Source: an uncultured Pseudohongiella sp.
GTDB lineage: Bacteria; Pseudomonadota; Gammaproteobacteria; Pseudomonadales; Pseudohongiellaceae
Direction of reading: 5' to 3'
DNA: 64,000 bases
Assembly (NCBI GenBank): GCA_951812715.1
Contig: OX638323.1
Location: 3,452,577-3,516,576 of the forward strand
The stretch's first letter is position 1. Every line of letters begins with the position of its first letter. Positions 55,209-63,377 of this stretch are shown piece by piece. A model generated the notes under the pieces. It was not told the origin of the DNA. It saw only the letters and a list, made by a program, of their open reading frames with translations, and searched no databases. Made by a program: the position numbers and the translations under genes.

Positions 55209-56594
55209 GTGCGCCGAATGCTCCTACCAATCGCATTTGCGATGACGCTGCTAGCAGCCGGGTCATTGTCGGCGCTGGCCGCGGAATTGCCGAATTTCGC
55301 CGATCTGGTGGAGCGCAACGCGCCCGCGATAGTTGAAATTTCCACCCAACGCTCTACCACCGGTAATCTGCTTGACGAATTTGACGACTTTTTCCGCCGG
55401 CAAATTCCCGATGACCAGGATTCCCGCGAACTGTTTCAACCACCCACTGTCGGGTCCGGATTCATCATCTCCGCCGACGGTTATGTAATGACCAACAATC
55501 ACGTGGTCGATGGGGCCGAAGAGATTCGCGTACACCTGAACGATCGCCGGGTATTTGCCGCGGCGGTAATCGGGCTGGACGAACCTTCCGACCTCGCGCT
55601 GCTGAAACTCGAAGCGGAACAATTGCCGTTCGTAGGATTCGGCAACTCGGATCAGATTCGGATCGGCGATTGGGTACTCGCCATAGGTTCGCCGTTCGGA
55701 CTCGAATTCTCGGCCTCGGCCGGCATCGTCAGCGCCAAGGGAAGAACCGTGCCGCGCCGGTCGACTTACAATTACATGTCGTTCATTCAGACTGATGTGG
55801 CGATCAACCAGGGCAATTCCGGAGGTCCGCTATTCAATCTCGAAGGCGAGGTGATCGGCATCAATTCACGGATTTTGAGCAGTACCGGGGGCTCGAACGG
55901 CGTATCCTTCGCCATTCCGAGCAATGTCGCCGTGAATGTGCTCGATCAATTGCGCGCAAGCGGCATGGTTGAGCGCGGCCTGCTTGGGGTGCAGATGGGG
56001 GAAGTGGATTTCGACATGGCTCTCGGCCGAGGCATGCAGCGGCCCCTGGGCGCATTGGTGAACCGCGTGCAGCCGGCCAGTCCCGCGGAGCGGGCAGGAT
56101 TGCGCGCCGGCGATATCATCGTCGGCTTCAACGGCCATGAAATCGATTATTTCACTGAACTGCCGTACTTTGTCGGCCAGTACCGTCCCGGCACGGAGGC
56201 GGATGTACTGGTGCGCAGGGACGGCGAATTGCGCACTTTTCTGGTGACGCTTGGCAGTTCCCCGACCAACAACCTGGCGAGCGCCCCCGAACGCGCGTCG
56301 CGAACCCCAGGACCGCAACTTGACAACCCGCTTGGTTTCCGTGTTGCCGAATTGAGCCGGCAAACCCGCCAGGTCACCGGCGTCAGTGGCGTGCGCGTGG
56401 CGCAGATGGGCGCTGGTCCCGGCAGCGCCGCGGGATTGCGGATCAACGATGTGATTACCGAACTGGCCGGCGAACCGGTCGAATCGACGGAGGATTTCGC
56501 CCGCATTGCCGAAGCGCTGCCCGATTCCGGCGCCATTCCAATGGAAATCCTGCGCCAGGGCGAAAGCCGCGGCCTATCCTTGCAGTTGCCCTGA
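55209..56594 (+). CDS. mucD: Periplasmic serine protease DegP/MucD (Do family)
   Basis: 461 residues. Signal peptide PIAFAMTLLAAGSLSALAA. Triad His98 (MTNNHVVDGA), Asp128 (EPSDLALL) and Ser204 (NQGNSGGPLF). Two PDZ domains follow: GLLGVQM...ERAGLRAGDIIVGF and VTGVSGVRV...GLRINDVITELAG. Acts as protease/chaperone for misfolded envelope proteins; in Pseudomonas the homologue belongs to the algU-mucA-mucB-mucD operon. GTG at 55209 or ATG at 55218 can start it. Confidence 0.95.
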   Translation: MRRMLLPIAFAMTLLAAGSLSALAAELPNFADLVERNAPAIVEISTQRSTTGNLLDEFDDFFRRQIPDDQDSRELFQPPTVGSGFIISADGYVMTNNHVVDGAEEIRVHLNDRRVFAAAVIGLDEPSDLALLKLEAEQLPFVGFGNSDQIRIGDWVLAIGSPFGLEFSASAGIVSAKGRTVPRRSTYNYMSFIQTDVAINQGNSGGPLFNLEGEVIGINSRILSSTGGSNGVSFAIPSNVAVNVLDQLRASGMVERGLLGVQMGEVDFDMALGRGMQRPLGALVNRVQPASPAERAGLRAGDIIVGFNGHEIDYFTELPYFVGQYRPGTEADVLVRRDGELRTFLVTLGSSPTNNLASAPERASRTPGPQLDNPLGFRVAELSRQTRQVTGVSGVRVAQMGAGPGSAAGLRINDVITELAGEPVESTEDFARIAEALPDSGAIPMEILRQGESRGLSLQLP

Positions 56595-56714
56595 AATCGA
56601 TCCGGGCCGCTGCCGGGGCGAATCCGCGGTAGACCATGCAATGGCCCGGACTTCTGACATCTTCGGCTCGATAGAGTAGACTTGCCGGCTGTTTTTTCCC
56701 TCCCGTCGCCCATC

Positions 56715-58514
56715 GTGACCGACCAGGCTTTCATCCGTAATTTTTCCATCATCGCGCATATCGACCATGGCAAGTCGACGCTGGCGGATCGTTTCATCCA
56801 GCTTTGCGGCGGGCTCAGTGAGCGCGAGATGGCCGCCCAGGTTCTCGATACGCTCGATATCGAGCGCGAGCGCGGCATTACCATCAAGGCGCAAAGCGTC
56901 ACCTTGTTCCATGTAGCCGCCGATGGTCAGCGCTACCAGCTCAATTTCATCGATACCCCCGGCCATGTGGATTTCAGTTACGAAGTGTCCCGTTCGCTGG
57001 CTGCCTGCGAAGGCGCATTGCTCGTTGTAGACGCCTCTCAGGGCGTGGAAGCGCAATCCGTCGCCACCTGCTATACCGCTTTCGAGCAGGATGTGGAAGT
57101 CATTCCGGTATTGAACAAGATGGATCTGGCGCACGCCGAACCGGAACGGGTGCGCGAGGAAATCGAGGAGATCATCGGCATCGACGCCGCCGATGCCATT
57201 GGCGCCAGCGCCAAGACCGGCCTGGGGATAGCCGAGATTCTCGAACAGATCATCAGCCGGGTACCGCCTCCAGGTGGATCAAGGGAAGCGGAATTGCAGG
57301 CGCTCATTATCGATTCCTGGTTCGATAACTATCTCGGCGTGGTCTCGCTCGTGCGAGTCGTGAACGGCAGTATCCGCCCCGGCGACCGGATCATCGTCAA
57401 GACCCAGGGCAAACCCCAGGAGGTGGACCAGGTCGGTGTCTTCACGCCCAAGCGCACACGCACGCAACAACTCAACGCAGGCGAGGTGGGCTTCGTCTGC
57501 TCCGGCATCAAAGACATCCATGGCGCGCCGGTCGGCGACACCATAGTGTTGGCAAGAACGCCGGATGCGCCCGCATTGGCGGGATTCCGCCGCATCACGC
57601 CCCAGGTTTTCGCCGGACTGTATCCGGTCGATTCCGACGATCTGGAGAATTTCCGCGAGGCGCTCTCGAAATTGTCCCTGAACGATGCCTCGCTGCAATA
57701 CCAGCCGGAAAATTCACCGGCGCTTGGTTTCGGCTTCCGTTGCGGGTTTTTGGGCATGTTGCATATGGAAATCGTCCAGGAAAGGCTGGAACGCGAATAT
57801 GGCCTGAATCTGATTACCACCGCGCCGACCGTCGCCTATGAAGTCGTGGGCAAGGACGGCGAAACCATGCTGGTGGACAGTCCGGCGCAAATGCCCCCGA
57901 TAAACGACATCGAGGAAATGCGCGAGCCCATTGTCGAGGTCGGCATTCTCACGCCACAGCAGCATCTCGGCGCGGTAATCCAGTTGTGCGAGGAAAAGCG
58001 CGGCGTACAGAAAGATATGCAGTTTGTCGGCCGGCAGGTCTCCCTGCGCTACCATCTGCCCATGAATGAGGTGGTTATGGATTTTTTCGATCGCCTCAAA
58101 TCGGCCAGTCGAGGCTACGCCTCGATGGATTATCATTTCGCCCGCTTCGAGTCGTCAAAGCTGGCCCGATTGGATATTCTTATCAACGGCGAGCGGATCG
58201 ACGCCCTCGCCCTGATCGTTTTCCGCGACCACGCCCGCTCCCGGGGGCGCGAACTCGTGGAGAAAATGCGCGAACTCATTCCCAGACAACTGTATGATGT
58301 CGCGATTCAGGCCGCCATCGGCGGGCAGATCATCGCCCGCTCGACGGTCAAGGCAATGCGCAAGAACGTCACCGCCAAATGTTATGGCGGCGATATAACC
58401 CGGAAGAAAAAGCTGCTTGAAAAACAGAAGGCCGGCAAGAAACGCATGAAGAAGCTCGGCAATGTGGAAGTGCCCCAGGAAGCGTTTCTGGCGGTGCTCA
58501 AGACCGATTCATGA
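56715..58514 (+). CDS. lepA: Elongation factor 4 (LepA)
   Basis: Ribosome-associated translational GTPase, 599 residues, the E. coli length. [20 protein letters not shown] (P-loop) starts it; [14 protein letters not shown] (switch I), [13 protein letters not shown] (G3) and LNKMDL (G4) follow. The LepA-specific C-terminal domain ends [21 protein letters not shown] prefer the GTG at 56715; a TTG at 56682 would add 11 unconserved residues. lepB begins 10 nt after the stop. Confidence 0.97.
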   Translation: MTDQAFIRNFSIIAHIDHGKSTLADRFIQLCGGLSEREMAAQVLDTLDIERERGITIKAQSVTLFHVAADGQRYQLNFIDTPGHVDFSYEVSRSLAACEGALLVVDASQGVEAQSVATCYTAFEQDVEVIPVLNKMDLAHAEPERVREEIEEIIGIDAADAIGASAKTGLGIAEILEQIISRVPPPGGSREAELQALIIDSWFDNYLGVVSLVRVVNGSIRPGDRIIVKTQGKPQEVDQVGVFTPKRTRTQQLNAGEVGFVCSGIKDIHGAPVGDTIVLARTPDAPALAGFRRITPQVFAGLYPVDSDDLENFREALSKLSLNDASLQYQPENSPALGFGFRCGFLGMLHMEIVQERLEREYGLNLITTAPTVAYEVVGKDGETMLVDSPAQMPPINDIEEMREPIVEVGILTPQQHLGAVIQLCEEKRGVQKDMQFVGRQVSLRYHLPMNEVVMDFFDRLKSASRGYASMDYHFARFESSKLARLDILINGERIDALALIVFRDHARSRGRELVEKMRELIPRQLYDVAIQAAIGGQIIARSTVKAMRKNVTAKCYGGDITRKKKLLEKQKAGKKRMKKLGNVEVPQEAFLAVLKTDS

Positions 58515-58524
58515 TGAGTTATTT

Positions 58525-59397
58525 ATGAATATCGATTTTTCCCTGGTTCTGGTGATTCTCGTTGGCTTGTCCGGCCTGATCTGGCTGCTCGACGTCATCC
58601 TGCTCAAGCCCGGCCGCACCGCCATCGGCGAGGAAATCCGCGGCAGCCGCGCGAACTCGCGTGTAGGGGCGAGGCATGCCTCACCCGGAGCACACGGGGT
58701 CGACAGAGTCGAGCAGGAGGTTGCACAGGCGACCCGCGAGCCGGTGGTGGTGGAATACGCCAGGGCCTTCTTTCCCGTACTCGTACTTGTGCTGGTGCTT
58801 CGCTCCTTTTTGTTCGAACCGTTTCAGATTCCCACCGGTTCGATGATTCCCACGCTGGAAATCGGCGATTTCATCCTCGTCAACAAGTACGCCTACGGCC
58901 TGCGCCTGCCGGTTATCGGCACGAAGATAATGAATGTGGACGACCCGCAGCGCGGCGAAGTCATGGTGTTTATTCCGCCTCATGAGGATCAGTATTACAT
59001 CAAGCGGGTGATCGGCCTGCCCGGCGATACGGTGCGATATGAAGACGGTGTGCTGTCCATCAACCGGGAGCCCGTGCAAATCGAGCCGAGCGGGGCGACC
59101 ACGATCAATTCTGCCTTCGGTCCCGTGCCGGGCACTTCGTACACGGAAGTCATCGGCGGCATCGAACACACCATCCAGACCAAGAACCAGTCGTTGCGTA
59201 ACCCGGCGCGCAGTATGTGGGTCGTGCCGCCCGGCAGTTATTTCATGATGGGCGACAATCGCGACGAAAGCAGCGACAGCCGCATCTGGGGCGTGGTGCC
59301 GGAAGAGAACATCGTCGGTAAGGCCGTGGCCGTGTGGATGCACAAGGATCCGGGCTGGAATCTGCCCACTTTTTCCCGCTCCCACTGGATCAAATAG
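58525..59397 (+). CDS. lepB: Signal peptidase I
   Basis: 290 residues. Two N-terminal membrane helices (about 4-23 and 83-96). Catalytic Ser106 in QIPTGSMIPTLEIGD and Lys160 in QYYIKRVIGLPGD, with MGDNRDESSDSR near the end. It cleaves Sec and Tat signal peptides. The cytoplasmic loop (about residues 41-65, SRANSRVGARHASPGAHGVD) contains a palindromic DNA repeat (58667-58686) and looks like an in-frame insertion. Coupled to lepA. Confidence 0.96.
   Translation: MNIDFSLVLVILVGLSGLIWLLDVILLKPGRTAIGEEIRGSRANSRVGARHASPGAHGVDRVEQEVAQATREPVVVEYARAFFPVLVLVLVLRSFLFEPFQIPTGSMIPTLEIGDFILVNKYAYGLRLPVIGTKIMNVDDPQRGEVMVFIPPHEDQYYIKRVIGLPGDTVRYEDGVLSINREPVQIEPSGATTINSAFGPVPGTSYTEVIGGIEHTIQTKNQSLRNPARSMWVVPPGSYFMMGDNRDESSDSRIWGVVPEENIVGKAVAVWMHKDPGWNLPTFSRSHWIK
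58667..58686. repeat. Palindromic repeat inserted in lepB
   Basis: 20 nt palindrome GGGCGAGGCATGCCTCACCC with a single mismatched pair, preceded by GTAG and followed by GGAGCACACGGGG. It encodes GARHASP in the loop between the two membrane helices of signal peptidase. The GGGGCGAGGCATGCCTC motif is a repeat type found dispersed in various bacterial genomes. It is different from the 39 nt family seen in ccmI. Confidence 0.7.
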
Positions 59398-59425
59398 AGG
59401 GGAAGGGTAGCGGTTCCCCTCAACC

Positions 59426-59464
59426 GTCATTCTGCGCGGAGCGAAGCGAAGTCGCGGAATCTCC
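59426..59464. repeat. Palindromic interspersed repeat after lepB
   Basis: 39 nt unit in the gap between lepB and rnc, starting GTCATTCTGCG and ending CGCGGAATCTCC. It matches the translated copy in ccmI (18097-18135) at 35 of 39 positions. It ends 34 nt before the rnc start and could form a hairpin in the lepB-rnc transcript. Confidence 0.85.
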
Positions 59465-59498
59465 ATGCAAGCGCAGGACCTGCGATTCGGTACATGTC

Positions 59499-60179
59499 AT
59501 GGCGATAGACCTCAGCAGCTTGCAACAGCGGATCGGCTATCAATTCAATCACGCTTCGCTGGCGCGGCAGGCTCTGACGCATCGCAGCGCACGCAGGGAA
59601 CACAACGAACGACTGGAATTCCTCGGCGATGCGCTGCTCGGCTATCTGGTCGCCGAGCAGGCATGGCGCGCTCATCCGGATGCAAGCGAAGGCGATCTGA
59701 CGATCATGCGCGCGGCGGTGATCAACAGCGCTACGCTATGCGAAGTGGCTGTAAATCTCGATCTCGGCAGTTTGCTCGAACTTGGCGCCGGCGAAGCCAA
59801 AAGCGGGGGCCGGCAACGGGAATCGATCCTCGCCACGGCCACGGAGGCGCTGATCGCGGCGATATACCTCGACGGCGGTCTTGATGCATGCCGGGAATTC
59901 GTCCTAAGGTGGTTTCCAGAGCCCGGCGAGAACTTCGCCGAGAGCGGCGTACGCAAGGACAACAAGTCCCGCTTGCAGGAGCACATGCAGGCTGAACATC
60001 GCAGCTTGCCCGATTATGAAGTTGTCGAGATAAGCGGCAGCGGCCACGAACAGCAATTCACGGTACGATGTTCGCTGCCCCAACGCCAAATCGCTACCGA
60101 AGGCAGCGGTTCCTCGCGGCGCGCCGCGGAACAGATGGCCGCCGGCAAAGCGCTGGCCGTGCTGGGACAAGAAGCGTGA
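59499..60179 (+). CDS. rnc: Ribonuclease III
   Basis: 226 residues. Endonuclease domain with signature NERLEFLGDALLGYLVAEQ and ESILATATEALIAAIYLDGG (metal-binding acidic residues), then a C-terminal double-strand RNA-binding domain (NKSRLQEHMQAEHRSLPDYE; SSRRAAEQMAAGKAL). Processes rRNA precursors and structured mRNAs. ATG at 59499 fits family length; its ribosome binding site is weak. era overlaps its end by 4 nt. Confidence 0.97.
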   Translation: MAIDLSSLQQRIGYQFNHASLARQALTHRSARREHNERLEFLGDALLGYLVAEQAWRAHPDASEGDLTIMRAAVINSATLCEVAVNLDLGSLLELGAGEAKSGGRQRESILATATEALIAAIYLDGGLDACREFVLRWFPEPGENFAESGVRKDNKSRLQEHMQAEHRSLPDYEVVEISGSGHEQQFTVRCSLPQRQIATEGSGSSRRAAEQMAAGKALAVLGQEA

Positions 60180-61072
60180 ACGGGCAGGCGAGCCGCTGCG
60201 GACACGTCGCCATCGTCGGCAGGCCCAATGTCGGCAAATCCACCTTGCTCAATTACCTGGTGCGGCAAAAGATCAGCATTACCTCGCGCAAGCCCCAGAC
60301 CACGCGCAACCGCATTCTCGGTATTAGCACTTCCGGCTCGGCCCAATGCCTGTATGTCGACACTCCGGGCCTCGACCGCCGCCACGGCAAGGCGATCAAT
60401 CGCGTAATGAACGAGACCGTGATGTCGGTTGTCGGTGAAGTCGACGTCATTGTGTTTGTCACGGAGCGGCTGCTTTGGCGCGAAGAGGACGAGACCGTGC
60501 TGGACGCCTTGCGCTACGCTCGGGTCCCGGTGTTGCTCGCAATCAACAAGGTCGATCAGATCGAGGATAAATCCAGGTTGCTGCCACATATCGAGCGTGC
60601 GTCGGAGCGATATGATTTCGCGGAAATCTTTCCGGTTTCAGCCCTTGGAGGCCACAATCTGGAAATGCTGGAACGGAAAGTCTGCGAGTTGCTGCCGGAA
60701 AGCCCCTTTCTGTTCCCCGCCGATCAGGTCACCGACGCCAGTTCGCGCTTTCTCGCCGCCGAGTTGGTCCGCGAAAAAATCACCCGGCAACTTGGTGACG
60801 AATTACCTTATGAAGTTACGGTCGAGATCGAGAAATTTTCCACCGAAGGCGGCGTCATTCATATCCTCGCGCTGATTACGGTCGACAAGAAGGGCCAGAA
60901 ACGCATTCTGATCGGTGACGGCGGCAAGCGGCTAAAACAGATCGGCAGCGCCGCGCGCAAGGACATGGAGTCGGTCTTCGAAAGCAAGGTCATGCTTGAG
61001 TTGTGGGTGAAAGTGCGCGGCGGCCACATGAACGAAGCGCGCGTCCTGAAAAGCCTCCGCGGCGCATTCTGA
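60176..61072 (+). CDS. era: GTPase Era
   Basis: 298 residues. G motifs VAIVGRPNVGKSTLLNYL, TRNRILGI, YVDTPGL and LAINKVDQ; the C-terminal KH domain reads EKFSTEGGVIHILALITVDK, then KRILIGDGGKRLKQIGSAAR. It binds 16S rRNA 3' ends in 30S maturation. GTG start at 60176, overlapping the rnc stop (GTGA). recO follows after 7 nt. Confidence 0.97.
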   Translation: MNGQASRCGHVAIVGRPNVGKSTLLNYLVRQKISITSRKPQTTRNRILGISTSGSAQCLYVDTPGLDRRHGKAINRVMNETVMSVVGEVDVIVFVTERLLWREEDETVLDALRYARVPVLLAINKVDQIEDKSRLLPHIERASERYDFAEIFPVSALGGHNLEMLERKVCELLPESPFLFPADQVTDASSRFLAAELVREKITRQLGDELPYEVTVEIEKFSTEGGVIHILALITVDKKGQKRILIGDGGKRLKQIGSAARKDMESVFESKVMLELWVKVRGGHMNEARVLKSLRGAF

Positions 61073-61079
61073 GGGCTTC

Positions 61080-61811
61080 GTGAATACGCGCGTTCTGTTG
61101 CAGCCCGCCTATGTAATTCACCGGCGGCCGTTCCGCAATACCAGTCTGCTGGTGGATTTCTTCTGCCTCGATCACGGCCGCATAGCCGTGGTGGCCCGCG
61201 GCGCGCGCCGCGGCAAGTCGCGCATGCAAGGTCTGTTGCAGGCCTTCCAGCCCTTGCGCATCTCCTTCAGTGGCCGAGGCGAGGTCAAGACGTTGACCGG
61301 CGCCGAAAGCGCGGGCGCCGCTGTTGCGCTGACGGGGGAACGGCTGTTCAGCGGGTTCTACGTCAACGAATTGCTGAGCCGCCTGTTGCACGACCACGTC
61401 CAGCATCCGCGCCTGTACCAGGCCTATCGTGAAACGCTGGACGCGCTGGCAACCACCGACTTGCTGGAAAGGGTCCTGCGCCGTTTCGAGCTCGAATTGC
61501 TCGCCGAACTCGGCTATGCCGTCAATCTGACAAGCGATTGCCGCCGGCATGAACCGATCGCAGAGAAGAAGTCCTACCGTTATCTGCCCGACGTCGGCTT
61601 CGAGGAAGCGCACAAGGACGAAAACGACGGCAGGCGGATCTTCGTCGGCGCACACCTGCTTGCACTGAGCCGCCTCGAACTCGAAAACGCCGAGATCGCC
61701 GCGTCCGCCAAACGTCTGCTGCGCCAGGCCCTCGAAGTCCATCTCGGCGGCCGGCCCCTGCATAGCCGGACTTTGTTCACCTCGGCGAGCAGTAACGGTA
61801 AAGACGTCTGA
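61080..61811 (+). CDS. recO: DNA repair protein RecO
   Basis: 243 residues: N-terminal OB fold (PAYVIHRRPFRNTSLLVDFF; GRIAVVARGARRGKSRMQGL) and a helical C-terminal domain (RLFSGFYVNELLSRLLHDHV; FELELLAELGYAVNLTSDC). It loads RecA with RecR onto SSB-coated gaps. GTG start. Last gene of lepA-lepB-rnc-era-recO; pdxJ, which often follows in this group, is absent and a HigBA module lies convergent instead. Confidence 0.95.
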   Translation: MNTRVLLQPAYVIHRRPFRNTSLLVDFFCLDHGRIAVVARGARRGKSRMQGLLQAFQPLRISFSGRGEVKTLTGAESAGAAVALTGERLFSGFYVNELLSRLLHDHVQHPRLYQAYRETLDALATTDLLERVLRRFELELLAELGYAVNLTSDCRRHEPIAEKKSYRYLPDVGFEEAHKDENDGRRIFVGAHLLALSRLELENAEIAASAKRLLRQALEVHLGGRPLHSRTLFTSASSNGKDV

Positions 61812-61836
61812 CCCGGTTAACTGCTCCTGCCATGCG

Positions 61837-62205
61837 TCAAGAAGTTTTCCGAACCGGCTTGATCAGCGATTCCGCCGGAATGCCAAGTTCCTGATTCAGC
61901 CTCCAGATCATCTTGAGAGAGAGGGAACGTTTACGGTTGAGGATTTCGTAAACCCGGTTTGTTTCGCCGATCATGGGCGCGAGGTTCCTGGCCGAAAGAC
62001 CTTTTTGTTCCATCTCGAATTTGATTGCTTCCACGGGGTCGGGAAAGTCCAGGGAGTAGTGCTTCGATTCGTAAGCTTCGATAAGAGTGACCAATACGTC
62101 GAGTTTATCGCCTTCGGGCGTATTCGGCGCCGCTGCCATCAATTTCTCGGCGAGCTTCAAGGCCTCCCGGTAGTCGGCTTCGGTCTTGATGGGCTTGATC
62201 TCCAT
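61837..62205 (-). CDS. higA: HigA-type antitoxin
   Basis: 122 residues. N-terminal helical part (IKTEADYREALKLAEKLMAA) then a Cro/C1-type HTH (IKFEMEQKGLSARNLAPMIG, ETNRVYEILNRKRSLSLKMI), a frequent HigA architecture. CAGGAG precedes the ATG at 62205, which decides it over a longer reading. Follows the toxin gene by 17 nt, the inverted toxin-first order of higBA. Confidence 0.9.
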   Translation of the reverse strand: MEIKPIKTEADYREALKLAEKLMAAAPNTPEGDKLDVLVTLIEAYESKHYSLDFPDPVEAIKFEMEQKGLSARNLAPMIGETNRVYEILNRKRSLSLKMIWRLNQELGIPAESLIKPVRKTS

Positions 62206-62222
62206 CGCTCCAGTCTCCTGCG

Positions 62223-62522
62223 CTAGAAAAATTGCGCGTCTATCCGGTCGTATTGAGCATGAGTGCCGATGTGCCGGATGTATATCACGCGATAGTCGTA
62301 ATTGATCCATACGACCAATCGGTATTTGTTTCCCGCGATATTGAAAACCGCTCGCCCGTCCTTGAGAATACTCGCGGTCCCGAGGTCACGCTTTATTTCG
62401 GTGGGCGATGACCAATCCGCCCTCAACGCATGCCGGTACCACGCCAGCAAAGGCTCGATCGCGTCGGCCTTGTCCGGGTTGTTTTCCCAGAATTTCTTGA
62501 GCGTGGACAGGGCGATGACTCT
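62223..62522 (-). CDS. higB: HigB-type mRNA interferase toxin
   Basis: 99 residues in the RelE superfamily, HigB group: VRVIALSTLKKFWENNPDKA, then WYRHALRADWSSPTEIKRDL, VFNIAGNKYRLVVWINYDYR and VIYIRHIGTHAQYDRID. Cuts ribosome-bound mRNA in known relatives. I take the GTG at 62522, since family members start at RVIA and a promoter with operator lies immediately upstream; the ATG at 62537 would lie inside the -10 region. Confidence 0.9.
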   Translation of the reverse strand, partial: RVIALSTLKKFWENNPDKADAIEPLLAWYRHALRADWSSPTEIKRDLGTASILKDGRAVFNIAGNKYRLVVWINYDYRVIYIRHIGTHAQYDRIDAQFF

Positions 62523-62532
62523 CACGAAGCAA

Positions 62533-62561
62533 AGCATAGTCCCATATTGGGACTAACGCAA
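62533..62561 (-). promoter_or_regulatory. higBA promoter with operator palindrome in the spacer
   Basis: On the minus strand TTGCGT (62561-62556), 17 nt spacer, TATGCT (62538-62533). The spacer is covered by TAGTCCCA-NNN-TGGGACTA (62537-62555), a dyad suited to HigA. The GTG of higB lies 11 nt past the -10, so the mRNA would have almost no leader. Confidence 0.6.
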
Positions 62562-62700
62562 GTGAGACTTTGCTGAGTGCGGCGGGATTACTTTGTCTTC
62601 AGTACCTCGGAATTTGAAGATCCGGAGACCGCGGCCTTCACCTGATGCCATAGCAGCAGTTTGTTGGGTTAGAATCGCCCTCGTAACTTTGGAGGCGCGC

Positions 62701-63246
62701 ATGGCCGAGCAGTTTGCTTCACTAGATCAGGAACACATCGAGTTCATCGGCCGGCAGTCCGTGTTCTTCGTCGGTACCGCCGGCGCCGACGGCAGGATCA
62801 ATGTATCGCCGAAAGGCCTCGACACTTTGCGCGTGCTCGACGTCTCACGCGTCGTCTGGCTGAATCTCACCGGCAGCGGCAACGAGACCGCCGCGCATGT
62901 GCTGGAAAACAGCCGCATGACGCTGATGTTCTGTTCCTTCGACAAGCAGCCGTTGATTCTGCGCGTTTACGGACAGGCCAAAATGGTTTATCCGCGAGAC
63001 GAATCGAAATTCGAGCAGTACCTGGCCTTGTTCGGTCATCGGTCCGGTACGCGGCAGTTCTTCGAACTCGACGTCGATTTGGTGCAAACATCCTGCGGCT
63101 ACGGCGTGCCGCATCTGGAACACGAAAGGGAAAGAGTGACGCTTGCCAAATGGGCGGACAAAAAGGGCGAAGAGGGCATTCGGCAATACTGGTCAGACAA
63201 GAACCGGATCAGCATCGACGGTAGGCCAACCGGCATCATCGAGTGA
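62701..63246 (+). CDS. Pyridoxamine 5'-phosphate oxidase-like FMN-binding protein
   Basis: 181 residues of the PNPOx split-barrel fold: FASLDQEHIEFIGRQSVFFV, then GTAGADGRINVSPKGLDTLR, VVWLNLTGSGNETAAHVLEN and RMTLMFCSFDKQPLILRVYG. The C-terminal part (QTSCGYGVPHLEHERERVTL, KWADKKGEEGI) is the usual tail of a 'pyridoxamine 5'-phosphate oxidase family' subgroup. Likely binds FMN or F420-like cofactors; reaction unknown. GGAGG precedes the ATG. Confidence 0.88.
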   Translation: MAEQFASLDQEHIEFIGRQSVFFVGTAGADGRINVSPKGLDTLRVLDVSRVVWLNLTGSGNETAAHVLENSRMTLMFCSFDKQPLILRVYGQAKMVYPRDESKFEQYLALFGHRSGTRQFFELDVDLVQTSCGYGVPHLEHERERVTLAKWADKKGEEGIRQYWSDKNRISIDGRPTGIIE

Positions 63247-63377
63247 GCTTTTCAATTTCCCGAGGTGTGGCGTAAGCTGCGCTTCAGATCGATTCCAGCG
63301 GCGGGATCAAGCGAATCTAGCTTAGTGAACGCTTACATCTGAAGGTTTTCCGAGCATCGTCAAAACGTTAGGCGATT

